Source: Termitomyces sp. T153
Taxonomy: Eukaryota; Basidiomycota; Agaricomycetes; Agaricales; Lyophyllaceae
Assembly: GCA_018296165.2 (NCBI GenBank)
Contig: JACKQL020000020.1
Location: 186,001-250,000 of the forward strand
Direction of reading: 5' to 3'
DNA: 64,000 bases
Shown here: in pieces, positions 24,991 to 36,241 of the stretch
Layout: every line of letters starts with the position of its first letter
Position numbering within the stretch: the stretch's first letter is position 1
The notes under the pieces: generated by a model
Seen by the model: the letters and a program-made list of their open reading frames with translations, nothing else
Told to the model about the DNA's origin: nothing
The model's database searches: none
Position numbers and translations under genes: made by a program

Positions 24991-26666
24991 TCACCAAAGC
25001 AGCGAGATGACCAATCCGACAACAGTAGCCATCGTGACACGAACGGAATAACTGTTCCCCTCAATGGTCTCGGCGCCATTGCCGACCGCCGAAAGAAGGG
25101 TGGACGCGTTGACCAACTTGATCCCAGGTGTTTGGGAGGATGTATTTGAACTATATGTGTATGCAGTCACACCAACTTTGCGCTCCGTTGAATCACTGCA
25201 TTCCATAGTAATCGATCGGACGATAGCATAAAAATGTCCAGCAGCCTTGTAGTCAGGATCATTCCAGTCGATCATGCCTGATGGATGAAGAATGAGTAGT
25301 AAGTCGCTTGATGAGAGCTAGCAAATACATACCTCCTCCCCACTGGACCGTACCGGCGGCCATGCCATCAATGCCCGCAGGCCAGATACTATACGCCTGG
25401 GATAAGCACGGGTTCAATGACCAAATACTATGCCACGTACGAGAGTTCGACCCTGGAAGGTGTATTGGGAAAGTGACTAACACCGTTCTTGTCAACGGTA
25501 TCTGCTTCATTCAGTGTCCGCACTACTTTTCCGTCAATAGACCACGTCAATGTCTTGAGCTGCCAATCAATCTGTTATTGAAGTATCAGCGACGGATGGA
25601 GTATGATGCAACAGTCTTGGACTTACTGTGTAGTCATGAAAATTGGCGTAGGTATCCGTGAGTCCCGTCTCGACATGACCGTTACTGGTTCCCTCAGCTA
25701 AGAAGTCGCAAATATCAGCCATGGATTCATGGCAGATGACAGAACGGCACATACGAACATAACCCTGCCAGAAATAATTCGTCTGACCCTCTGTGACTGC
25801 ATCACCCGGCCACTCCCAATCTATCTCGTCCCTGACATCGCTCATCATGATAAAGGCGGTAACGACGCCTCCCCATCGACCGGTTTTCACTAGAGGGGGT
25901 AACAAGTATATTGATTTAGTATGTTTGCCTAAGAACAAGAGTGGCTCACTTCGAGCGGTGATTTTCCCATAGTGCATGTAGCGAGTAGAAGAAAGGTGCG
26001 TTCCACCGGTTTCGTCAAGAGTCATGATCATATCTCCACCAGAGGAGTTAGTATCGAGGATTTTTCCTGTATTGATGACCCAGTCTGCAAAATGTGGGTA
26101 AGAAACATTCCCTCTATACCAGTAATCAGAACACACCATACGCAGAAGCATCCCCATCATATAACGATACATCTTGGATTCGATTGAAATTGGAAAATGT
26201 CAACTGTCGTGCCATCATGGATTTTAATATGTCCAGTCTTGAACACTGGACAAAAGACATACATTTGCGTCTTGACAGATAGGATTTGGGCTACATGAGC
26301 TAATCGAAGCGGACCATAGAGGGTTGCATCCTCCCAGGCAAAACTATAAGCTCCTTATCAGTCCATAAACAACAACAGCGCAAGGAATCCGACGGACAGT
26401 ACCTGTACTACAGTATCCGTATTCACCTGACAATTTGTCAGGGCGGGTTGTCAAAAGCTTCAACGTTATGTTCAAGACACGTACTACAACATGGAAACTC
26501 CGATGGACATTTTGTTGTCGAATTGCTAGGTTCAGGTCAAGCAAATGTCAGTCTTCCTCGTACCCATGTGGATCCTAACGCACCAGAGAACCTGAGGTTG
26601 AGCTCTTGTAGTGTCGGCCAAGAAAGAAAGAAGGATAGGAAGTACCGCTGCCACCAAAGATTGCAT
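24991..26666 (-). CDS. GPI-anchored Crh-type cell-wall transglycosylase (GH16)
   Basis: Eleven exons give 371 residues (minus strand): 26666-26584, 26525-26485, 26426-26398, 26343-26263, 26203-26137, 26084-25950, 25889-25755, 25697-25627, 25571-25441, 25388-25333, 25277-24991. It has a signal peptide (MQSLVAAVLPILLSFLADT), a cysteine-rich chitin-binding-like start (CPSEFPCCSEYGYCSTGT, then FCLGGCNPLW), and a GH16 catalytic domain. The active-site motif is DEIDWEW at residues 166-172, with Glu167 the predicted nucleophile, Asp169 the helper and Glu171 the acid/base. GVVTAFIMMSDV before it and VELSIWPAGID after it are Crh hallmarks. The C-terminus ends in a hydrophobic tail (VTMATVVGLVISLLW) expected for GPI attachment. 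Crh enzymes link chitin to beta-1,6/1,3-glucan in the wall. The long chain of in-phase exons supports the model strongly. Confidence 0.95.
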
Positions 26667-27163
26667 GGAATTCAACCGCACGGGAATCAAGGGAACTGCA
26701 ATACCCAGCGCAAACGCTTAAGTATTCCGGATCTCTTTTTGATCATTTTGTAACATGAGAGTTGAGGTAAAGCAGTTGCCAACGATCAGGCCTTCAGGGG
26801 CGCCGAATGGATGCCAGGCGATGCCGCTGATGGTGTCGTATTATAAATCAGCACAGGTCCCAACTCAGGATTTGCCAAACGCATTCAATTACATATGGCA
26901 AGGATAGTGGTGTTCGTCTATGTATGTATGTGGACCATATTATTGTAAGCCTGCCAGCTCACCTCGGCAGCCGCGAAAGAAAAAAAAGTAAAGCCAAAAA
27001 ATATTAAAGCCCGAGACATGAAAGTACGTATCTATACAAAAAGTTCATGGTGCGTAGAATTGGTTGTGGCACTCGAGTATTGGGCCCAAGAGCACGAATT
27101 AGGAGCCAATTGCTCATTGAGCCTTGTATAGATAAGCACATCTCCCTTTAGATTCAATGTACC
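26667..27163. other. Intergenic region between divergent-side Crh promoter and RRM gene end
   Basis: It holds the presumed 5' region of the Crh gene and the 3' region of the RRM gene. I see no further gene or clear site. Confidence 0.5.
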
Positions 27164-28809
27164 TTACCGAGAACTGACGGGACTCGACCTCAGAATGTGG
27201 CGTGGTCGAAAATTGAAACCAGAAGAAGGGTGTTGCGCGCGGAATCCGGAGTTTTGGATATAATTGTTCAAGCGTTGTCCTTGATAGAAGCCAGAGTGCG
27301 TGTTGAAAGGTCCAAGCAGAGATTGACGAGCAGAAGGTTCGAAAGCGAGAGGAGCATTCATGTTATCATAGGGAGCGTCGGAGTCTGGAGCAAGATCCAA
27401 GAGTGCAGACTTGTGGCGAACGTAGTGTACAAGAATTTCATGCCCGACGTAGAACTGTCCGTGGAGAGTTTCTTTGGCTTCTTGCGCGATAGCAGCGGTC
27501 TCATATTCAACAATAACCGAAGTACTTTCATGACACGGACTCTCGACCAGGCTGAGCTTCTTAATACGACCAAAAGGATAGAATAGCGGGTGCATATCTT
27601 GCATCTGAGAGAAAAGGAGCGAAGGGAGATTGAGAACAAGCAAGGTGGGCGTCGGAGTCAGGCTAGGAGCCAGAGAAGCTAGTTCAATCTCGTTGATGCT
27701 GATAGATGTCGTAGAGGAATTTGCTGAGCCATTATCTTCTTGATTCGAGGCAGACGAAAGAGCGCGAGAGTTTGGCCTAGGTTCAAGAGGAATTGCACGA
27801 TCACCACCATCAAGAAAACCTATCAAAATGAGCTGAGAAGCACTAATGTGGAATATGCAGGAACACCGTACCTCCAGATCGTTGAACGACAGCCCAAGAT
27901 ATGTCCAGGCAGTGTCCTCTGTAAATGAGCTCAGTATGTAAGGTTACTCTGGTTATATCACCGCACTTAAGTTGAGTCCGAGTCAGGGAGTCCATCGCAA
28001 GTTTTGCTTCTTGATGAGACGACATGACGACGAATCCACGGCGACGAGAGGAGTTGTCGACAGTGGCCAAGATTACGCAATGCGTGACTGTCCCATATCG
28101 AGAGAAAAGGTTCATGAATTCAGTCCTTGTATCGGCGGTAAGACAGGCAACATGAAGTACAAGAGTAACCTTACTTTGTAAGAGAAAAGGGTAAACCAAG
28201 CACGTACAGATTTCGTCGATCGTCGGTCGGTCGTTTTGATCGTTGGTTGAGAGGCACGGATATTGAGCTAACACGCCTGGATAATGCTGATGGTCAGTCC
28301 ACGGGAAACTCGAAGGCGCATACGCAAAGTGAGAGCTATATATGCACGATTATGACACAACGTAAGGTTCGACATACAGATTGGCTCCATGAATGAAGTA
28401 CCCTGACATACACAGCGCTTTTCTAGGCAAGGCGATCTGAGATCTATAAATTCAAAGACTTGTTTTGAGCTTACGAAGCGGAGTCCTGGTCGTAGAAGGT
28501 GAGTTCCAGATGACCGCCAAACGCGTTTTGAAAGTAACGCGAGCTTTTGACGCGACCTAGATAAAGGCGTGTCATGAGCTCAGTATCAACTTCACAGCAA
28601 CGGAGGGTATACCTATGAGTGCGTTGAATAATGCAATAATCTCGCTACTGTCTTCTACACTATTACTTAGCTAAGCAACCAACATAAAGAAAGCTAGACC
28701 ACAAACCGCGGACAGCGACGTTCTCAACCTTGACCGCATTCATTGCAGGACTTTGCCAAGTTTTAGGATTGCGGGATTCGGGAGCTGTCAAAAGAGATGG
28801 AGCCAACAT
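27164..28809 (-). CDS. RNA-binding protein with two RRM domains
   Basis: Six exons give 439 residues (minus strand): 28809-28700, 28612-28475, 28436-28378, 28276-27967, 27918-27872, 27819-27164. The first RRM (about residues 125-220) shows VTLVLHVACL as strand 1, then FSRYGTV and the RNP1-like SRRRGFVVMSS, and ends in GHCLDISWAVVQRSGG. A second RRM (about 280-355) has LLVLNLPSLL, FYPFGRIKKLSLVE and STSVIVEYE. An N-terminal block (FGGHLELTFYDQD) also has RRM-like character. The tail is rich in Asn, Ser, Gly and Arg. This looks like a conserved basidiomycete RRM protein; a role in mRNA binding follows from the domains but the exact ortholog is unclear. The intron at 28474-28437 is only 38 nt, so the exon 2-4 joins are the weakest part of the model. 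Confidence 0.8.
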
Positions 28810-30587
28810 GCTCAGCGTGGTGGAAAGCGGGTAAGGGAATCGCTAAAGAGGAAAAGCCAAGAAGTATAAAGGAATGGTTGTAGGGATTGGACCGAGCAAG
28901 AAAGGACTGTTGTGGCAGGAAGCAAGAAGGGGCTCCGAGCTCCGATCCGACGTATGCTCGTTTAACTTTGAGGCAACTTCGTTGTACTGCGCAGGTTCAA
29001 AACAGCACATGGCATACCAATACTGGACGCCGTGCGGAAATTTCGGCTTTGTCGGTAACCGCTTCGAGTCGGCTTCACGCGAATGATCACGGTCGAGTCC
29101 CTTGACGAAGCCTGAACCATCGAGTATCTTCTTATGTACGTTCCATTATCGTAAGCTTAACTTGCTTCGAAAAGTTAGTGGCAGCCATGAACCATGGACA
29201 CCATTTCCCAGTAGACAGATCAGCATGGTTTATGCCCTTTTATCTGACTACACAGCTATCGCATACTCGGGTTCACCGCGACCTAAAAACGCGCGTCCCA
29301 AAACCAAGCACGCACCGCACATTTCAGCAAGCGCTTATGATGGCTCTCATCTGGATAGCTTCATACAATGCCTTATCGCGCCCTAAGTAATACTCTCTTT
29401 GACAGGTAGCCCCGCCCCGCTCTTACACCCTTTGTTACCATTTTTGGTCCAGCCCAAGTCCAGACGGTCCACTTCTCATATCGCGAGGACATCAACTCAT
29501 TTTTATGGTTACAACTCGTTCTAGGGGCTCGCGTACATTGAATTTTGTCTGAATTGGGCCAATGAAACGAACTTTTTTTTATTTAGGAACCTCTTTTTCA
29601 GGCTTCTTAAGGGTATGTCGCAAAACCCAGGTTGGTAGCCTCAATCACCACTCAATTTGACATTGACGCAAATTAATGAAGGAAGCTACTGCTTAAATCG
29701 CGACCTGACAAGTAATATTCCACGACCTCATATAGAACGATGTTCGCTGGCCTAATTGTGCCCTAAGTTGGTTCTCATCATCAGTCTAGAAGAGGTATGG
29801 CTGAAGTAGAAGTGGTAATCTGGACTGCAGAACTCAGCGCAGCCAAAGAACTTCGAAAATTAACCGATGATTCCTCGGCCAATCATTCAGGAACGGTATT
29901 GTTTCAACTACGATTCATATCGGCATTGACGCTCGGAAAAAGTCTTTGGACACCGAAGTTGTACACGGTATCTGTACCAGGGACGTGTCTATCACGGAAT
30001 TTTTCTCATACGATCACGGAAGTATGCTAGACTTAGCTAGTCATTTTGACTTTTCAGGAGTCTTGCAAGACACGAGGAGGAGTACTTAGTCTGGGACCTG
30101 AGTAATTGTTACGGCACATTGTACAAACCATTCGCTACAAAGGATATGCAACAGAACCTTGTTTGATTCGGCATGTAAGTATTGTGGAAAGGTTTGATTG
30201 AAACTTTGGAAGGTAAGAAATTTCGAGCTTCGATGAACAATTCAGGTGTTTCACCACTCTACGTATGGCTGCCCATGAATTAACAAGCGGCAGCAACTTC
30301 ATATTGCGCCACTGATACACATCGGCGGTCAACAGCTGACTAGAAAACTGTCACGGTGGCCGTTTGTGATCTCGACATCATTCACAAGGGATGGATGTTC
30401 AGCTTCCACTGAAGACATAGGCAACGTGGTGTGCCAAGCGCAGGAAGAGGTGACATGGGTTTCTCGATTGAAATGATTTCCCTTACATTTTCTAAATTTG
30501 TAAATTTAAGAGATGTGGCGCAGATAAAGAGAATCAGTTACCCAATCCGATCGGGCCGAAATCGAGCAAGAAGGTTGCTTTTGGGAA
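28810..30587. other. Gene-poor region upstream of the RRM gene
   Basis: Normal CG content. Open stretches of 60-95 residues are present on the plus strand (29102-29386, 29797-30030), none with a recognisable domain. The stretch at 29797-30060 looks weakly coding but breaks in stops and could be a gene relic. No promoter or RNA gene stands out. Confidence 0.45.
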
Positions 30588-30775
30588 GGTGGAAAACTGC
30601 CGCGGCGGATCCAGAACTCTGAGAAGAGTCTCCACACAAAATTTCAGTATGGAGCACACTAGATCTTAATGAAAGTTCATGTTGACGTCTTCGGAACGAA
30701 GCGAATCGCGTTCAAGCTTGCGGATGTCTTCTCCTCACGTACATGGTGTCACAGAACGCTTCCATATCCATGTTT
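30588..30775 (+). repeat. Diverged copy of the hydrophobin upstream region
   Basis: This segment aligns with 34042-34240 in the same orientation. Shared landmarks are GCCGCGGCGGAT, the GAGCA(C/T)ACTAG block, TTGACGT, and CACGTACATG(G/A)TG followed by CGCTTC(C/T)ATA. No hydrophobin-like coding sequence follows it here. Confidence 0.7.
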
Positions 30776-31481
30776 GCACACAACCGTCGCTGCCCGCTGG
30801 GCCCCCGCTCCACAACGATCCGCAACACGAGACACGCTGTACGTACTGCACACCTGCATGATATCAACACCTTCAATGAAAACAGACAGAAATAGAGAAG
30901 AAAAACAGATAGGTACATTGGCAGAATACTCGGGCAAAGATATCACTATTCATCATCGTCGAAAATAAGGAACACGTTCTCCGCGGCGAAGGACTAAACT
31001 TGACCAGCGTACGATGCGTCAATGTGAAAGGGAAAAAATTGCAGAGTTTGCCAGAGTCAGTGAGATACATGCCATGGATATCAATAAGAGCCAGAAATGA
31101 CGCGAAAAGTAAATGAGGGATACACAGATAAAATATTGACCTTCGCAGCATAGAGCGACACCGACAACGAGATATTTGCCGTGGACAATTAATAAAAGTA
31201 GGCGTGCATGAACAATGAAGTAGCCTGGAATGGAAGTAAAACACGACGTAGAACTAGACATAGCACTACGCCCCCAACCGAACAGTCGGATCCAAAAAAA
31301 ACTGTCGGAGAAACATAACCAAATGCGATCGCGGCTAAGTACATAGTGGCACGAATGTACAGGGAGATAAAGTTGATTCGCAAAGAACAGTAAAGTCGTG
31401 AGTTCGAGGAGTCTATGCACTTGAAGGTCACAAAATTTCGCCCTAAGGCTAGAGCAAAAAAAAATTCAAGTCAGAAAGATA
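30776..31481. other. No recognised feature; minus-strand open stretches
   Basis: Overlapping minus-strand open stretches (up to 133 residues at 31019-31420) are hydrophobic and rich in Cys and Phe, but they match no family I know and have no clear splice signals. I treat them as chance frames. Confidence 0.4.
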
Positions 31482-32041
31482 AGTATACCGTTGTTCTCCA
31501 GGGCCAGATCGGTTTCAGGAAAGTCGACAGCAATTTCCGAGGTGTGTTGGAGGTCCTGGAACCCTGTGACATTGAAATTCATCACTACTCATCCACAATT
31601 TCTCTCTACTTGCATCCCTACATAGTTCACCCAGAGAAATGGGAGGGAAAACAGACAGAATATATGTTTTCCTTGTTAATTACCATTTCCTTGTTTCGAG
31701 TCTATGTCCAGAGCAGTAATTTTGTTAAAAACTTGATGCAACCTACTCGAGAAGAGATTTATTTAGAACAATGCTTGGCATATATGGCATATCAAGATCA
31801 GCTCTTCTGGCGTATCCACTGACCTTGGTCATAAGCCGTAATTTTGTTGTGCGGACTGCTCGATTTGAAAGACATAGTCTTTGTTACCGTGAGTGGTCTT
31901 CATCAAATTGGAGGTTATGAGATTAAGCCTCGAAGAAATGCTCGACCTAGCGGCTTGGTGACTAAACTTTGTGACCATAAAGACCTCATCAACTGAAAAT
32001 GGCTGGCCAAAGGATAAAGTAGACCTGACCATGGTAGATAA
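31482..32041 (-). repeat. Left arm of a diverged inverted duplication
   Basis: The reverse complement of this segment aligns with 33040-33806. Examples are CATTTCTTCGAG(G/A)CTTAA, AGCAGTCCGCACAAC and CCAGAAGAGCTGATCTTGAT. Both arms give a related peptide (VEQSAQLNYGL in the right arm, IEQSAQQNYGL here), which suggests a duplicated gene now decayed. Between the arms lies about 1 kb of unrelated DNA. Confidence 0.85.
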
Positions 32042-33039
32042 CGGTTTAAGTAATGTAGATGGATACGCGTTTTTTCATTGACATTCAAATATTCACTACT
32101 GACCGCAGCCATGACTGATCAGAATGGTCTCATAAGCAGCGAGTGATTGCACCCGAAGGAACACAGGGTAAGTATTCGGTTCGCCGTGTCTTTCATCTAC
32201 GAAAGAGAGTTAGGCCGGGCCGGACCTCATGATATTGATTACTTTTATTGATGCTCGTACAGCCTGGCCCGCAACCCCTCGGCTAAACTAAGTACCGTAA
32301 GGATCATGAAGACGGAAGATCTATATCGCGCTAGTACTTACAGACATGGCTCAGAAGCTGTCATATGGAGCAAGCATTGTGGTAACCTCAGGCTGTAATA
32401 GGAGACCAGGCTTGCCGCCGAGGACACCACCGATCCTCAACACGATTTTAACATCGAGGATGTCGAGAGCAGGGTATCGAGAAATGTACCAAGACTTAGT
32501 CGAGAAGATTATCGGAAGTCTGATCCAAGGCCACGTAGATACGAAAATTACACGATTCCAGTAGAAAATGTGACATTCTCAAGGACCCGGCTGTCACAAG
32601 TTTTTAACTCCGCCAAAACACTGCCCCACGTAACGAGCCTAGTTATGTATGTATGTAAGGACGAGGCTTGAAACTTTTATGATCTATCCAGGCAACAACG
32701 CGCATGTTGCTGATAAGTACAACTCACCTGCTCATGAATATCCTCTGGATTGCCACCAGCGCTCCAGTGGCAGCCACTCGGAGACTGTAAAATTCGAGGG
32801 TTAATATTGTATATACAGTTTATTAATCAAATGACATTTTCGTCTCTACTGAAGACACTTGAAGAAAGAGGACAAGAAATTATCAAACAATTCTTGATCC
32901 ACTGTGTCACTCCCTGTCCCGGATATAATTCAGGCCACGGATGTTCTAGGATCGGCTTTATCTTCAGAGTACTGTAGATCCTGGTCGGATATCTGTTTAT
33001 AGTAAATCATGAAGATGAGTATATTTGCATATGTACCAT
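32042..33039. other. Spacer between the inverted arms
   Basis: Single-copy by eye. It contains open stretches of 65-75 residues (32346-32564 and 32750-32977 plus) with no known family. Nothing more can be supported. Confidence 0.45.
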
Positions 33040-33806
33040 TGTCTACCAGGGTCAGGCCTACTTTTTCCTTCCGCCCGTCCATTTTCATTTTGATGGAGTC
33101 TTTATGTCAATATTTGTCACACAAAATTTAGTCACAAAGCCACTATATCCGAGCAGTATTGTCTAGTTGAAGTCTATGTTATCTACCTGACACACCGGAG
33201 ATGTGTTGAGAGTTTGCAATAACAATTTCGTCGAAATCTCGTGTTATATATATGATAATCTATCTGACATGAGAGGAATGCTTTTGGTTTTTTTTTCAGC
33301 TAGACTTACCATTTCTTCGAGACTTAAGCTCATAATCTCCAATTTTATGAAGACCAATCAAGGTAACAAAGACTGTGTCGTTCAAGTTGAGCAGTCCGCA
33401 CAACTAAATTATGGCTTATGACCGAGGAGCTCAGTGAATGGGCCAGAAGAGCTGATCTTGATATGCCGTGAATGTCAAGCAATGTTTTGAACAAATCTCT
33501 TCTCGAGTAAGTTGCGTTCAGTTTTTAATTCATTCAGAAAGGAACCTCGGAAGTATACGCAAGACTTTCACTGCCTTGCAAGATTATTGTTCTGGGCTTA
33601 AGCAAGGAAATAACAATTAACAAGGAAAACATAAGCTCTGTTTGTTTTCCCTGGCATTGAATTATGTGGGGATGAAATTAGAGGGAACTTATGGATGTGT
33701 AGTAATGAATTCCGATGTCACAGAGTTCCAGGACCCCAACACACCTCGGAAATTGCTGTCGACCTTCCTAAGACAGACCTGGCCCTGGAGGACAACGGTA
33801 CATATG
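33040..33806 (+). repeat. Right arm of the inverted duplication
   Basis: It is homologous to the left arm in reverse orientation, with an extra stretch of a little over 100 bases at about 33150-33290. In the arm homology, open stretches at 33203-33421 and 33695-33901 carry peptide blocks (GNKDCVVQVEQSAQ; NEFRCHRVPGP) whose counterparts in the left arm are interrupted or in other frames, so this arm may hold the better-preserved copy of an unknown gene. Confidence 0.85.
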
Positions 33807-34041
33807 TAAGTATAACAGAAATTTCTGTCGAGTCCTGCCATTCATACGTACTTACCGCTAGCATCATTGAATGCCAGAGTACGTTTCATTATTTCCAGTG
33901 AGTCCGACAACAGCGTTGTATGACAACAGAAAGAACAACGAATTCTCAGATCGAGAAGGGTTTCTTTACGTTTCTATGAGTGATGTGACGAGCATGTTAC
34001 TCAATCAAATCCAACCCCAAAAGAGAGGAAAGCGGGGCGGG

Positions 34042-34240
34042 GACTAGTACACCGCCGCGGCGGATCTAGATCCTCTTAGAAGATTGGTCTCCGCCTAAGT
34101 TTCTCATTCTAGAGCATACTAGCTCTCCAATTAATCTGACGTTGACGTTCTCAGAAACAAGACGAGTCAGGGCTGACATGCAGGTGCTTTCATTTCACGT
34201 ACTTTCACGTACATGATGCCAAAAAGCGCTTCTATACCCA
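34042..34240 (+). repeat. Hydrophobin upstream segment, paired with 30588-30775
   Basis: It lies about 200-400 bases before the hydrophobin start and aligns with the segment at 30.6 kb. Conserved islands in otherwise diverged sequence are candidates for regulatory sites, though descent from a recent-enough duplication would also explain them. Confidence 0.65.
34052..34063. promoter_or_regulatory. Perfect 12-bp GC palindrome upstream of the hydrophobin
   Basis: CCGCCGCGGCGG equals its own reverse complement. The other copy at 30599-30608 keeps GCCGCGGCGG. Binuclear-zinc (Zn2Cys6) regulators of fungi bind inverted CGG/CCG pairs, so an operator-like role is plausible but inferred. Confidence 0.35.
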
Positions 34241-34350
34241 GACTGGCGTGAAGCTACGGCAAGTTTTGCTGTCCTTGGTCCGAGATGATATCGGAAGATA
34301 TTGCTTGCAAAATCATAATGCGCGGAGCTCAAAGGGTGTGGCAGGAGAGT

Positions 34351-34356
34351 TTAAAA
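34351..34356 (+). promoter_or_regulatory. Possible TATA-like element of the hydrophobin
   Basis: TTAAAA (in GTTTAAAAGCC) lies about 80 bases before the ATG at 34437, a usual distance for a fungal TATA element. Confidence 0.35.
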
Positions 34357-34436
34357 GCCTGGCGAGAGAGCGGTAAATTCCTCAGTTGAACACCCAGTTC
34401 TACGACTACAATCAGCTTTTACTCAACTCATCGACA

Positions 34437-34988
34437 ATGTTCGCTCGCGTCTCCTCTGTCCTTGCTCTCGCTCTCTGCGCCTCTGCCAGTGTCCTTCCCC
34501 GCACGAACGGCCAGGGTCAGTGCAACACCGGCGAGATGCAGTGCTGCAACAAGGTCGCCCAAGTGCGTTTACTTCTTTCACCACACGCCGTCTCATCGCT
34601 GAATCAAATGGACATTACAGGGGGGCGACGGCGCTGTCACCACGTTGGCTGGTGTTTTGGACATCATTGTCCCCTTGACCGATGTAGTTGGTTGTAAGTA
34701 GCGAATCAACAAATTCATCTTGAAGGCGAGACTGACAAGTCAAATCCAGTGGGCTGTTCCTCTGTCCTCCCATTGGGCAGCACCCAATGGTAAGTTCCAT
34801 AGTAAGATATCACATCCGACTTGAATCTGATTTGATGCTTGTGAAATAGCTCCCAGCAGACCATATGCTGCCAAAATAATAACTTCGTAAGTTCTAGCTT
34901 CAGGTGGGCCTATCACAGACGTTGACTTGACTCGCTTCAGAACGGCGTCATTGTTCTTGGTTGCACCCCGGTCAATGTCAGCGTCTGA
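34437..34988 (+). CDS. Class I hydrophobin
   Basis: Five exons give 107 residues: 34437-34562, 34621-34693, 34750-34789, 34850-34886, 34941-34988. The protein has a signal peptide (MFARVSSVLALALCASASV) and the eight cysteines in hydrophobin order: QC, CC, GC, QC, CC, GC, with six residues between Cys1 and the first CC pair and five between Cys5 and the second pair. The long loop between the first CC pair and Cys4 and the basidiomycete exon pattern fit class I. Hydrophobins are secreted and self-assemble into amphipathic layers on aerial hyphae, fruit bodies or infection and mycorrhizal surfaces. The upstream region has a diverged second copy at 30.6 kb without a coding part. Confidence 0.96.
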
Positions 34989-35429
34989 AGGCTCGTCAGG
35001 GTGTCGAGTTGTGGAAGGAGTTAGAAGTGATGCATGGCTCTTGAGGATCACATCTTTCTTTTGATGTTGGTAGATGGGTAAGGAGACGATGCTTACGGAC
35101 TTCCTGAACCATGAAACCGGCTGTCATATATCCGGAAAAAAGATATTTGTGATCGGTTGTTGATTGATTTTCTGAGAAAAAGAATTGTCGACGTCGTCTA
35201 CTCGACTTGAGCAAGATAATGAAGAAAATGGCTCAACCGTAAGTACTAAAACCGTAAGTACTAATGTCGTTGGGCAAGTATGTTCTCCCTGGGAGGTCTA
35301 AAATCTTCACCATGACTCGATAGAAAGCCTAAGAAGGTATTATAGTAAGTATACAACGATATGGGAATTCAACACAATAATAAAGATACATCGCACAAAA
35401 CCAATACCAGCTTCTCATGACGAATTAAA

Positions 35430-36241
35430 TCAGCTCCTCTCATCCCACCGCTCATAATTACCCGAGGCCAAACTCTCCTTGTAAGCTCCCTCAACAGACT
35501 CGCAAAGTGAGTCCAGCGCCGCCAACGCCTCCGTCAAAGCCGTGAGCGAGGATAACTTATCTATGGATATGAAACCAGTCCTATCAACGATAGCCCTGAA
35601 GATACTATCGGGAAGCGTACGATACATACCGTACATTTGTATCCGGACCTGTATGATGTTTTCCGAGGGATGGGGCGCGCTAAGAGGAAGAGATATAGTA
35701 TCAGCATCCTCAACGAAACAGACAACATGATAAGAAAAAGATAGAAAGATAAGGTGTGTGTTGGGGGAATGTAGGATCAGCATCCTCTGACTGGACGACG
35801 AAACAGAAGAAATTATCAGGATAGAAGGCACAGGTTGGTGAAATACACCGTAAAACTTGGGGTAGAGATTTGATTCGGCGTTCTGATGATTATGATGACC
35901 ATCAGGCGAGGTCGAGGACGAAAGACGTGTTCGCGGAATACGCGGGTGAGCACGACTGGTGTTTACAGGCGGAGATGTGAAGGGTGGAGACGGCAGAGCC
36001 GGTGTGATACGGAAAATGCCGTAGATAGAGACAAAGGAAGAAGAGAGAGGCGGCGCGACATGACATAGACATATCGTTGATCATCACAAGACGGAGGCAC
36101 AAGTGGATTTGCTACAAATATAACATGTCGGAGCAATATGACCAATGTGATCCTGAGAGGTGATACGAGTGTAGGAGGAAATGGGGTTGATTTGCGAGAA
36201 CAGACAAAGCCAGATGGAGGGTCATAATCACCTGTAACCAC
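35430..36241 (-). CDS. Possible spliced gene, unknown product
   Basis: On the minus strand a stretch ending at 35430 reads like real coding sequence (GMYRTLPDSIFRAIVDRTGF, then LTALTEALAALDSLCESV) and helical character is clear near the C-terminus. Further minus-strand open stretches up to 36241 may be upstream exons, but I could not join them with confidence. No family recognised. The boundaries and splicing are uncertain. Confidence 0.35.

Noticed and set aside
31019..31420. Possible 133-residue membrane protein
   Set aside because: No splice context, promoter or conserved motif, and overlapping frames look equally hydrophobic.
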